DNA of 34,902 nt, taken from JAMXLO01 sp041487355 (GTDB lineage: Bacteria; Pseudomonadota; Alphaproteobacteria; Acetobacterales; Acetobacteraceae). Position numbers and translations under genes: made by a program. Position 1 is the first letter of the stretch; each line of letters starts with the position of its first letter. Shown here one piece after another: positions 1 through 6,970 of the stretch. The stretch covers positions 1-34,902 of the forward strand of contig JBGPND010000032.1 in the NCBI GenBank assembly GCA_041487355.1, written 5' to 3'. The notes below the pieces were generated by a model. It had not been told where the DNA came from, did no database searches, and was given only the letters and a program-made list of their open reading frames with translations.

Positions 1-375
1 CTCCGTGCTAACAGAAGGCGATAACGGGGGCGAAGCGGTCTGTCCTCTTGCGGTTGGATATATCAACTCGCCTACTGAAAGAAATGCAACGCCACCGATT
101 AGTGCCCCAATGAGGAAAAGCGCAGGTTTTACCGCCCACATCGGCTGATCTCCCATTCTGGCCCAGCCGAAGCATACGATCCCAATAGGCGCCAAACCAA
201 CCAGCCACCACAGATATGATGCGAGATAGAACTCATCCTTGCTCATCTGGACCGCCCTCGGTCCAGCAAAAAAGGTGATGAATGCAATTGCCAGCGCGCC
301 CGCGAATGCAAGAAATCCAGTGCCCATACGCGGAGTTCGTGCCTTGCTTCCAAACTTATTCACATAGATAGCCAC
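1..375 (-). CDS. Small multi-pass membrane protein, 3' end beyond the left edge
   Basis: The frame is open from a GTG at 375-373 to base 1 without a stop, so the C-terminus lies outside the window. The visible 125 residues hold three hydrophobic stretches at about residues 19-38, 50-72 and 85-104. They are separated by short polar loops, including a basic N-terminus (FGSKARTPR), so I call an inner-membrane protein. The GTG at 375 is preferred because AGGAA sits just upstream; a second GTG at 363 is possible. An in-frame TAG lies upstream. I do not recognise the family. Codon use is less GC-biased than in the neighbouring genes, which fits an accessory origin next to an IS remnant. A perfect inverted repeat overlaps its ribosome-binding region. 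Confidence 0.55.
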   Translation of the reverse strand, partial: MAIYVNKFGSKARTPRMGTGFLAFAGALAIAFITFFAGPRAVQMSKDEFYLASYLWWLVGLAPIGIVCFGWARMGDQPMWAVKPALFLIGALIGGVAFLSVGELIYPTARGQTASPPLSPSVSTE

Positions 376-383
376 CCCCGTTT

Positions 384-406
384 CCTGTAGAAACCGATTC
401 TACAGG
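384..406. promoter_or_regulatory. Perfect 9-bp inverted repeat upstream of the left-edge membrane gene
   Basis: The arms CCTGTAGAA and TTCTACAGG are perfectly complementary and separated by 5 bp. On the minus strand the last arm ends in the AGG of the presumed Shine-Dalgarno of the gene starting at 375. It could be a repressor operator (dyad TGTAGAA-N5-TTCTACA) or an RNA hairpin hiding the ribosome-binding site. No T-run follows on either strand, so a terminator is unlikely. The regulator is not identifiable here. Confidence 0.45.
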
Positions 407-492
407 ATGGTTGGCCATCATCAGTGCGACGGCATCGGGAGTGCGAGTCCCGTTCCGCCATCAACAGAAATAGCAGGGAATGCGCGCTGGCG

Positions 493-678
493 CTACGCCG
501 CCAGCCGCCCCCGCTGCCAATAGCCGCACCAATCGACCGACACCGGCGCGGCCATCGCTAGTTCCATGATGCCTTGGACCTGCCGCCTATTGTCCACCCG
601 GCGGTGATCCTCGCGCCACGCCGCCTCTTGGACATAGCGGACCAAGTAGGGGCCGGGCACATGGTGATGGTGGCCGTT
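493..678 (-). pseudogene. C-terminal remnant of an IS1595-family (ISXO2-like) transposase
   Basis: Reading the minus strand to the TAG at 495-493 gives about 61 residues with the hallmark end of ISXO2-like transposases. These are a His run (HHHH) followed by PGPYL, then AAWREDHRRV, and APVSVDWCGYWQR near the end. The rest of the transposase is missing: beyond 678 the frame runs into the 3' end of the thiolase gene at 704. No start codon with a ribosome-binding site serves this fragment, and no terminal inverted repeats were recognised. It is a dead fragment marking an old insertion or deletion junction immediately downstream of the thiolase gene. The family call rests on motif memory, not a search. 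Confidence 0.7.
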
Positions 679-703
679 GCTACATAATACCGATGATTCC
701 TTG

Positions 704-1909
704 CTAGACGCGCTCGATCAGCGCTGCGATGCCCTGGCCGACGCCGATGCACATGGTGGCGATCGCGCGCTTGCCGCCGCGCGTCTCCAGCGCATTGAGC
801 GCGGTCAGTGCCAGGCGCGCGCCCGACATGCCCAGCGGATGGCCAAGCGCGATCGCGCCGCCGTTCGGGTTCACATGCTCGGCATCATCCGGCAAACCAA
901 GCTGGCGCATCACCGCCAGGCCCTGAGCGGCGAACGCCTCGTTCAGCTCGATCACGTCGATATCGCCGATCTTCAGCCCGAGCCGCTCCAGCAGCTTCTG
1001 CGTCGCGGGCGCCGGGCCGATGCCCATGATGCGCGGCGCCACGCCCGCGGTTGCCATCGCCACCACGCGCGCCCGCGGCGTCAGCCCGTGCCGCGCCGCC
1101 GCCTGCTCCGAGGCGATGATCAGCGCCGCGGCGCCGTCGTTCACACCGGAGGCATTGCCCGCGGTCACCGTGCCGCCCTGCTTGCGGAACGGCGCCCGCA
1201 GCTTGGCCAGCCCCTCCAGCGTGGTGTCGCCGCGCGGATGCTCGTCGCGATCCACCGTGACCGTGCCCTTGCGTGTGGCGATCTCCACCGGGGCGATCTC
1301 GCGGGCGAAGAAGCCGTTCTCCTGCGCGGCCTTGGCGCGCATCTGCGAGCGCCAGGCGAACGCATCCTGATCCGGCCGCGTGACCTGGAAATCCTCGGCG
1401 ACATTCTCCGCCGTCTCCGGCATGGCATCGACGCCGTACTGCGCCTTCATCAGCGGATTGACGAAGCGCCAGCCGATCGTCGTGTCATACACCTCGGCGT
1501 TGCGGGAAAAGGCTTCGGTCGCCTTGGCCATGACGAACGGTGCGCGGGTCATGCTTTCCACGCCGCCGGCGATCATCAGTTCGGCGTCCCCGGCGCGGAT
1601 GGCGCGCGCCGCGGTGCCGACGGCATCGAGGCCGGAGCCGCACAGCCGGTTGATCGTGGAGCCGGAAATATGCGCGGGCAGGCCGGCCAGCAGCGCCGCC
1701 ATGCGCGCGACATTGCGGTTGTCCTCGCCGGCCTGGTTGGCACAGCCATAGATCACGTCGTCGAGCTGATCCCAGTCGACCGACTTGTGGCGCTCCTTCA
1801 GCACGCGCATCGGATGCGCCGCCAGGTCGTCCGTGCGCACATCCTTCAGCGCGCCGCCGTAGCGGCCGATCGGCGTGCGGACGAAGTCGCAGATGTAGGC
1901 GTCGGCCAT
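704..1909 (-). CDS. pcaF: 3-oxoadipyl-CoA thiolase (acetyl-CoA acyltransferase)
   Basis: This 401-residue thiolase has the family's usual length. It should cleave 3-oxoadipyl-CoA to succinyl-CoA and acetyl-CoA, the last step of the beta-ketoadipate pathway for aromatic breakdown. Visible signatures are RTPIGRYGGAL at the N-terminus, ANQAGEDNRNVARM, the acylated cysteine in INRLCGSGLDA (Cys90), the base in NPNGGAIALGHPLGMSG (His357), and the second cysteine in MCIGVGQGIA (Cys387). Many segments match PcaF/PaaJ closely, which favours this over a generic acetoacetyl-CoA thiolase. The ATG at 1909 is chosen because GGAGGAA lies 6 bases upstream and the protein then starts at the conserved ICDFVRTPIG block. 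No other pca or paa gene lies in the window, so substrate specificity is inferred from sequence only. Confidence 0.85.
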   Translation of the reverse strand: MADAYICDFVRTPIGRYGGALKDVRTDDLAAHPMRVLKERHKSVDWDQLDDVIYGCANQAGEDNRNVARMAALLAGLPAHISGSTINRLCGSGLDAVGTAARAIRAGDAELMIAGGVESMTRAPFVMAKATEAFSRNAEVYDTTIGWRFVNPLMKAQYGVDAMPETAENVAEDFQVTRPDQDAFAWRSQMRAKAAQENGFFAREIAPVEIATRKGTVTVDRDEHPRGDTTLEGLAKLRAPFRKQGGTVTAGNASGVNDGAAALIIASEQAAARHGLTPRARVVAMATAGVAPRIMGIGPAPATQKLLERLGLKIGDIDVIELNEAFAAQGLAVMRQLGLPDDAEHVNPNGGAIALGHPLGMSGARLALTALNALETRGGKRAIATMCIGVGQGIAALIERV

Positions 1910-2081
1910 GGCGTTCCTCCCGAGGTTGCAGTTTCCCGTTCGCCTAGGCCATCGCGGGGCGCTCGGCAAGCAGGGCCGCGCTTCACCCCCGGGCAATCGA
2001 GTGAATGATGGAAAGGCAGGCGATTACCTCAAGGTCCGCGCACCGCGCCTCCTGATACTGCCTTCACCGCTCGTGTTTTCA

Positions 2082-2145
2082 CTCGTCACCCCCCGCGAAG
2101 CTTGTTCCCGCGCAGGCGGGGACAAGCTTCGCGGGGGGTGACGAG
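2082..2145. repeat. 30-bp-arm inverted repeat (long hairpin)
   Basis: Arms 2082-2111 and 2116-2145 are complementary with a single mismatch and a 4-base loop. Each arm contains an AAGCTT core and a run of six C or G, with the CCCGCgcaGGCGGG motif at the tip. It sits between the minus-strand nitronate monooxygenase gene and the thiolase gene. It resembles the dispersed CCCGC/GCGGG palindromes of alphaproteobacterial genomes and could also attenuate read-through. Confidence 0.75.
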
Positions 2146-2178
2146 AACTTCCAGGCGCTCACTCGATTGCCCTGCGCT

Positions 2179-3210
2179 TCAGCCCAGCCGGCGCTGCACT
2201 TCGGCGCTTTCGGCAACGAGCCGCCGCACCAGTTCCGCCGCCGGAAGCCGGCGCGCGAGGCGGACGCCCTGGCCGGACCACAGCGCGAGACGCTCCGCAT
2301 CGCCGGCCCGCGCCGCCTCGTTGCGCATCGGCCGGGTGAGGGCGTTCTGCAGCGGGAACGGCAACGGGCCCGCCGTGTCGGCCTCGCGCATGAATGCGTT
2401 GGCGAGGCCGCGCGCCGGCCGGCCGGAAAACGCACGCGTGATCGCTGTGGCATCCTCGCGGCCATTGAGCAGTGCCGCCTTGTGCGCCTCGGCGGTGCTG
2501 GATTCGTCGCAGACCAGGAACGCGGTGCCCATCTGGACCGCCGCGGCACCAAGCGCGCGGGCCGCGACGATGCCGCGTCCGTCCATGATGCCGCCGGAGG
2601 CGATCACCGGGATCGTCACGGCATCCACCACCTGCGGCACCAGGGCGAAGGTGCCGATCATCGCCGCCTCGAACGGCACCGCGAAGGTGCCGCGATGGCC
2701 GCCCGCCTCACTGCCCTGCGCCACTACCGCGTCGACCCCGGCGGCTTGCAGTTGCCTCGCCTCATCGACCGTGGTGGCGGTGCCGATCACCTTGATGCCG
2801 GCCGCCTTGGCCCGTGCGATCGCCTCGGTGGGCATGCCGAAGGTGAAGCTGAACACCGCTGGACGCATCTCGATCACCGCCTCGAACTGGGCGGGGAAGG
2901 GATCCTCCGGCCATGTGGGCAGGGTTGGCCGCTGCAGGCCGAGCGCCTCGTGGTGGCGAGCCATCACATCCAGCATGGCGCTCGCGTCGACCGGCCGCGG
3001 GTCGGTATGGCCGCCGGCGAACAGGTTGACGGCAAAGGGCCGATCGGTGAGCCGGCGCAGCTCCGCCACCTGCTGCTTGATCTGCGCCGGCGTGAGATAG
3101 GCGGCGCCGAGCCCACCCAGGGCTCCGGCATTGCTGACCGCGGCGACCATGGCCGGGGTGGTGGAGCCGGCCATCGGCGCCTGGACAATTGGATGGACTG
3201 CCCCGAACAT
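2179..3210 (-). CDS. Nitronate monooxygenase family FMN-dependent enzyme
   Basis: The 343-residue protein has the nitronate monooxygenase / 2-nitropropane dioxygenase TIM-barrel layout. It has PIVQAPMAG at residues about 7-15, NAGALGGLGAAYL, the PFAVNLF strand, and the phosphate/flavin region DAVVAQGSEAGGHRGTF with the conserved His. This is followed by IPVIASGGIMDGRGI and AAAVQMGTAFL. Such enzymes use FMN and oxygen to oxidise alkyl nitronates; some members of the fold act on other substrates, so the exact reaction is uncertain. The ATG at 3210 has GGAGG about 7 bases upstream. It is divergent from the secreted-protein gene at 3357, and about 150 bp between them should hold both promoters. 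Confidence 0.8.
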   Translation of the reverse strand: MFGAVHPIVQAPMAGSTTPAMVAAVSNAGALGGLGAAYLTPAQIKQQVAELRRLTDRPFAVNLFAGGHTDPRPVDASAMLDVMARHHEALGLQRPTLPTWPEDPFPAQFEAVIEMRPAVFSFTFGMPTEAIARAKAAGIKVIGTATTVDEARQLQAAGVDAVVAQGSEAGGHRGTFAVPFEAAMIGTFALVPQVVDAVTIPVIASGGIMDGRGIVAARALGAAAVQMGTAFLVCDESSTAEAHKAALLNGREDATAITRAFSGRPARGLANAFMREADTAGPLPFPLQNALTRPMRNEAARAGDAERLALWSGQGVRLARRLPAAELVRRLVAESAEVQRRLG

Positions 3211-3356
3211 CGCGCGTCCTCCATCTGAGCCGGTGGGCTGCTTGGTAGACCGGACAAACCGGTGCCAACAGTCAATCTTTCAGATCGGAGTCATCGCTTT
3301 GGCAGATGGCCCCCGGTTCGATGGGTCGCCACGGACGCCGCACAGGAGACACGGGA

Positions 3357-4028
3357 ATGCGCGCAGCTTTTCGCACAGGCATCGCCACGGCACTGATCCT
3401 GGGAGTGCTGTCGGGACCGGCTGGCGCCGACATGGTGGTGTTCTACCACGCCGGCGGGTGGGACGCGTTCAGCGGTCCTGGCGAGAATGGCAAGCCGGTC
3501 TGCGGCATCGGGTCGACCAACCCGGCCGACAACCGCAGCTTCTCGCTGCGCTTTCAGATTGGCGGCGAGACTGTGACGTTCCAGGCGAAGAAGCCGACAT
3601 GGAGCATCCCGGCGGGCACACAGCTTCCCATGGTCCTGCAGATCGGGCTCGATACGCCGTGGAATATGCAGGGTGTCGGCAACGCGCAGGTGGTGGAGTG
3701 GTCGCTCGACCGCAATACGATCCAGACCTTCGACGCGCAGTTCCGGCGTGCCGGTTCCATGACCGTGACATTTCCTTCGGGAAGCGAGCCGCCCTGGACC
3801 GTCGGGCTCAATGGTTCGACCGCGATCAGCAACGCGTTCGGGCGCTGCATCACCGACCTGACGCGGCGGGAGGCAGGCCAGTCGCCGCCGTCTGCCGCGC
3901 CGGCCGACCAGGGCCCGACGCAGCCTTTCGGCGAGGCTCCGACGCAGCCGGCGCCAGGTCCGTCGCAGCCGATGTCAGGTCCATCCCAGCCCTTCGCGCC
4001 CACTGGCGCACCCGCCGCGCCGCGTTGA
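3357..4028 (+). CDS. Secreted/periplasmic protein with proline-rich repetitive tail
   Basis: Family not recognised with confidence. The ATG at 3357 follows AGGAGA and opens a typical Sec signal: basic MRAAFRTG, hydrophobic ATALILGVLSG, then a likely cut after PAGA near residue 25. The mature part (to about residue 165) is beta-rich with two cysteines (KPVCGIG and GRCITDL) that could form a disulphide, faintly like the invasion-associated IalB fold. The C-terminal tail of about 50 residues is low complexity, with a repeated motif of the form (G/A)P(T/S)QP occurring four times (GPTQPFG, APTQPAP, GPSQPMS, GPSQPFA). This looks like a flexible linker or wall-contact region. The gene precedes the GFA-family gene by 14 bp and is probably co-transcribed with it. 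Confidence 0.7.
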   Translation: MRAAFRTGIATALILGVLSGPAGADMVVFYHAGGWDAFSGPGENGKPVCGIGSTNPADNRSFSLRFQIGGETVTFQAKKPTWSIPAGTQLPMVLQIGLDTPWNMQGVGNAQVVEWSLDRNTIQTFDAQFRRAGSMTVTFPSGSEPPWTVGLNGSTAISNAFGRCITDLTRREAGQSPPSAAPADQGPTQPFGEAPTQPAPGPSQPMSGPSQPFAPTGAPAAPR

Positions 4029-4042
4029 AGGGAGCCTGGAAC

Positions 4043-4483
4043 ATGAAGACGACCGGGCGCTGCCTGTGCGGGGCCATCCAGTACGAATACGAGGGTGAAC
4101 CGCTGGAGGCGATCCATTGCCACTGCGAGAGCTGTCGCCGCCAGACTTCGTCGCCCGTCGCGACCTTCGTGATGGTGCCGAAGACGGCGCTGCGCTTCAC
4201 GCGCGGGCAGCCGAAGGAATTTGCCTCGTCACCCGGCGTGCGCCGCAGCTTTTGCGGCGAATGTGGTTCGCCGATTGCCTATCGGACCGAGCGGCGACCG
4301 GACATCGTCGATCTCTTCGCGGGAACGCTGGCCGATCCAGCTTCAGTGTCCCCGTCGTGCCATGTGCACGCCGAGGAGCAGCTCCCCTGGTTCGAGGTGC
4401 TCGACGATCTGCCACGCTATGCGCAGTCACGCCGCGGGGCGACACCGATGCGGCATGGCCCACGCAACGCGCCGCCGGGGTAA
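4043..4483 (+). CDS. GFA-family zinc protein (glutathione-dependent formaldehyde-activating enzyme-like)
   Basis: This 146-residue protein has the GFA/CENP-V zinc-binding fold. Cys7 and Cys9 (GRCLCGA), the IHCHCESCRR block with Cys26, Cys28 and Cys31, and Cys71/Cys74 in SFCGECGSP are the expected ligands of the structural and catalytic zincs. The founding family member speeds formation of S-hydroxymethylglutathione from formaldehyde and glutathione, but most homologues have no proven reaction. GGGAG lies about 9 bases before the ATG at 4043. It starts 14 bp after the secreted-protein gene and runs convergently toward citrate synthase, leaving only 13 bp between the stops. The last 20 residues are basic and proline-rich beyond the conserved domain. 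Confidence 0.82.
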   Translation: MKTTGRCLCGAIQYEYEGEPLEAIHCHCESCRRQTSSPVATFVMVPKTALRFTRGQPKEFASSPGVRRSFCGECGSPIAYRTERRPDIVDLFAGTLADPASVSPSCHVHAEEQLPWFEVLDDLPRYAQSRRGATPMRHGPRNAPPG

Positions 4484-4496
4484 GTGCTTCAGGCTC

Positions 4497-5804
4497 TCAG
4501 ATGCGGCGTTCCAGTTGCACGTAGTCGCGACGCGGCGCCCCGGTGTAGATCTGGCGGGGCCGGCCGATCCGCTGCTGTGGATCCTCCATCATCTCCTGCC
4601 ACTGGCTGACCCAGCCGACGGTACGGGACACCGCGAACAGCGCGGTGAACATGCTGGTCGGGAAGCCCATCGCCTTCAGGATGATGCCGGAATAGAAATC
4701 CACGTTCGGATACAGCTTGCGATCGACGAAGTACTTGTCGTTGAGCGCGATCTTCTCGAGCTCCACCGCCAGGTCGAGCAGCGGGTCGCCCTTGATGCCG
4801 AGCTCTGCCAGCACATCGTGGCAGGCCTTCTGGATGATCTTCGCGCGCGGGTCGTAGTTCTTGTAGACGCGGTGGCCGAAGCCCATCAGCATGGTGTGGC
4901 TGCCCTTGTCCTTCACCTCGGAGAGGAACGCCGGGATGTTCCGGACATGGCCGATCTCGGACAGCATTTTCAGCACCGCCTCGTTCGCCCCGCCATGCGC
5001 CGGGCCCCACAGACTGGCGATGCCCGCGGCGATGCAGGCGAACGGATTGGCCCCGGTGGAACCCGCCAGGCGCACCGTGCTGGTCGACGCGTTCTGCTCA
5101 TGATCCGCGTGCAGGATCATGATCAGGTCCATCGCCCGCGACAGCACCGGGTTCACCTTGTAGGTCTCCGTCGGCACGGCGTGGAACATGTACAGGAAGT
5201 TCTCCGCGTAGGAGAGGTCGTTGCGCGGATACATGAACGGCTGGCCGACCGAATACTTGTGCGCCCAGGCGGCAATCGTCGGCACCTTGGCGATCAGCCG
5301 GAAGGCGCTGATGCGCCGGCTCTCGGGGTCGTGGATATCCAGGCTGTCGTGATAGAACGCCGATAGCGCGCCGACCACGCCGCACATCACCGCCATCGGA
5401 TGCGCATCGCGGCGGAAGCCGTTGTAGAACTGGCGGATCTGCTCGTGCAGCATCGTGTGCCGCATCACGCCGAGTTCGAATTCCTGCTGCTGCTTCGCGC
5501 TTGGCAGGTCGCCGTTCAGCAGCAGGTAGCAGATTTCCAGGAAATTCGATTTCTCGGCCAACTGCTCGATCGGATAGCCGCGATACAGCAGGATCCCCGC
5601 GTCGCCATCGATGTAGGTGATCTTGCTCTCGCACGACGCGGTGGCGCCGTAGCCGGGATCGTAGGTGAAGATCCCGAGGTCGCCATACAGCTTGCGGATA
5701 TCGGCGACCGGCGGCCCGATCGTGCCGTCGATCAGCGGCAGGCTGCTGGACTTGTTGGACCCGTCAAGCGTGACGGTGATGGACCGTTTGGTCGAGCCGC
5801 TCAT
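4497..5804 (-). CDS. gltA: Citrate synthase (type II, hexameric class)
   Basis: This 435-residue protein is a full-length Gram-negative-type citrate synthase, which condenses oxaloacetate and acetyl-CoA to start the TCA cycle. Visible features are the N-terminal beta-rich extension (TYDPGYGATASCESKITYID) typical of the NADH-sensitive type, and the catalytic histidines in LWGPAHGGANE and GFGHRVYKNYDPRA. The catalytic aspartate is in NVDFYSGI and the acetyl-CoA-binding region MFTALFAVSRTVGW follows. The ATG at 5804 has AAGGAT upstream. It lies 157 bp downstream of the PDZ-protein gene on the same strand, enough for its own promoter; I saw no convincing -35/-10 pair. Confidence 0.97.
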   Translation of the reverse strand: MSGSTKRSITVTLDGSNKSSSLPLIDGTIGPPVADIRKLYGDLGIFTYDPGYGATASCESKITYIDGDAGILLYRGYPIEQLAEKSNFLEICYLLLNGDLPSAKQQQEFELGVMRHTMLHEQIRQFYNGFRRDAHPMAVMCGVVGALSAFYHDSLDIHDPESRRISAFRLIAKVPTIAAWAHKYSVGQPFMYPRNDLSYAENFLYMFHAVPTETYKVNPVLSRAMDLIMILHADHEQNASTSTVRLAGSTGANPFACIAAGIASLWGPAHGGANEAVLKMLSEIGHVRNIPAFLSEVKDKGSHTMLMGFGHRVYKNYDPRAKIIQKACHDVLAELGIKGDPLLDLAVELEKIALNDKYFVDRKLYPNVDFYSGIILKAMGFPTSMFTALFAVSRTVGWVSQWQEMMEDPQQRIGRPRQIYTGAPRRDYVQLERRI

Positions 5805-5961
5805 GCGCGTATCCTTGGTTGCCGGGGCAAGGGCGATGCCCGCCGTTAAGCGCCTGCCCGTCGGGGGGCGTTCACGTGGAAATTATGGCGGACCGACCCG
5901 GGACGCAACCTTCGCGCCCGCAGCATAACCCGGGGTGCCCGCCGGGTGGCTGCAGCGGCGC

Positions 5962-6858
5962 TCAATCGGCCGGTTGCGGCGCGATGGTCAACTGCCGCGT
6001 TTCCACTTGGCCGTCACGCATCAGGCGCACTTCGATCTGTCGGCCCACGCGCTCGGGACCCAGGAACGCGCGCAATGCGTGGGCGCCGCTGACGCTGTGA
6101 CCATCCAATGAGAGCAGGATGTCACCCGGCCGCAACCCGGCAAGTTCGGCCGGGCCGCTCGGCGCCAGGCTGACCACCATGCGCCCGGATGCCTGGCCGA
6201 CGGTAGTCCGCATCGCCTCCGGAACAGTGATCGGCTGCAGTGCGACACCGAGCCAGCCTCGTCTGCCATTGGCCTGCGCCTGGACCGGGTCGAGCATTCG
6301 CGCCATGGCGGCGTACGGAATGACCGTCGCCTGGCCGTTCGCGCCCACCGTCGCCATCCCGAGCAGGGCGCCCATGGCATCGAGCACCGGGCCGCCTTCC
6401 TCCACGAGGCTCGCCGGCATGTCGAGGGCGAGCGAGCGGTCGCTGCTGTCAGTCCGGCTGGCCGCCACCTTGTGGATGACGGCCAGCCGCGCCACGGGGG
6501 CGGCATCCACGTTGGCTCCCAGGGCGAGTGCCAGCGCTCCGACGCGCGGTTCCGCGGGTGCCAGAATTTGCACCGGGTTGGCGATCCCCTCGAGCCGCAG
6601 CGAGGCCAGATTGCTCGCCGCGTCGCGCCTGGCCGGACGGGCCGCGGTCAGTACGCCACCGGGCAATACCAGAGTGTAGCTGTCCTGCGCCGGCAGCGCC
6701 TGGTCAGACGTGAGCACCAGATCCTGGTGCCAGATGATGCCGCTGATATGCCGATTGGGGCTGACGCGAATGGCAGCCAGCATGGGCGCGGCAGCGGCGA
6801 CCTGGGCGGCGATCGCGTCGGATAGTTGGGCAAGTGCGTTGGTCCGGCCGCCGGCCAT
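5962..6858 (-). CDS. HtrA/DegP-like trypsin-fold plus PDZ protein lacking the catalytic triad
   Basis: The 298-residue protein has a trypsin-like N-terminal region (about 30-190) and a C-terminal PDZ domain (about 200-292: RGWLGVALQ, then ELAGLRPGDILLSLDG). The catalytic sites look lost. The His region reads VLTSDQAL, where the family has an LTN-x-HV pattern. The Asp region reads AASNLASLRL instead of DLAVL. The Ser region reads VEEGGPVLD instead of GNSGGPL. No signal peptide is evident at the start (MAGGRTNALAQLSD), so it may be cytoplasmic, or the true start may differ. A weak AAGGA precedes the ATG. It is more likely a scaffold or substrate-binding protein than a protease. It is upstream of gltA and downstream of the acyl-CoA ligase on the same strand. 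Confidence 0.75.
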   Translation of the reverse strand: MAGGRTNALAQLSDAIAAQVAAAAPMLAAIRVSPNRHISGIIWHQDLVLTSDQALPAQDSYTLVLPGGVLTAARPARRDAASNLASLRLEGIANPVQILAPAEPRVGALALALGANVDAAPVARLAVIHKVAASRTDSSDRSLALDMPASLVEEGGPVLDAMGALLGMATVGANGQATVIPYAAMARMLDPVQAQANGRRGWLGVALQPITVPEAMRTTVGQASGRMVVSLAPSGPAELAGLRPGDILLSLDGHSVSGAHALRAFLGPERVGRQIEVRLMRDGQVETRQLTIAPQPAD

Positions 6859-6970
6859 TCAGTCGTCCTTCGGAGCAAATCACGGATGCGCGCGCCTTGT
6901 GGCACGCCGCGCCGGTGATGTGAACCGGTTGTCGCGCATGACCGAATGAAACTCCGTGCGCAATCTGTCG

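Noticed and set aside
8..211. 67-residue minus-strand frame at the left edge
   Set aside because: Another frame on the same strand gives a clean three-helix membrane protein from 375 to the edge; the 67-residue frame has no such pattern.
440..470. tRNA T-arm-like sequence CGGGAGTGCGAGTCCCG followed by TTCCGCCA
   Set aside because: It could be a tRNA 3' end (island attachment site), but no matching acceptor 5' strand, anticodon arm or D arm is upstream, so I do not call a tRNA or att site.
677..2008. Long open frame on the plus strand opposite the thiolase gene
   Set aside because: Arg/His/Ala-rich antisense frame typical of high-GC DNA. The minus frame has full thiolase motifs and a good ribosome-binding site.
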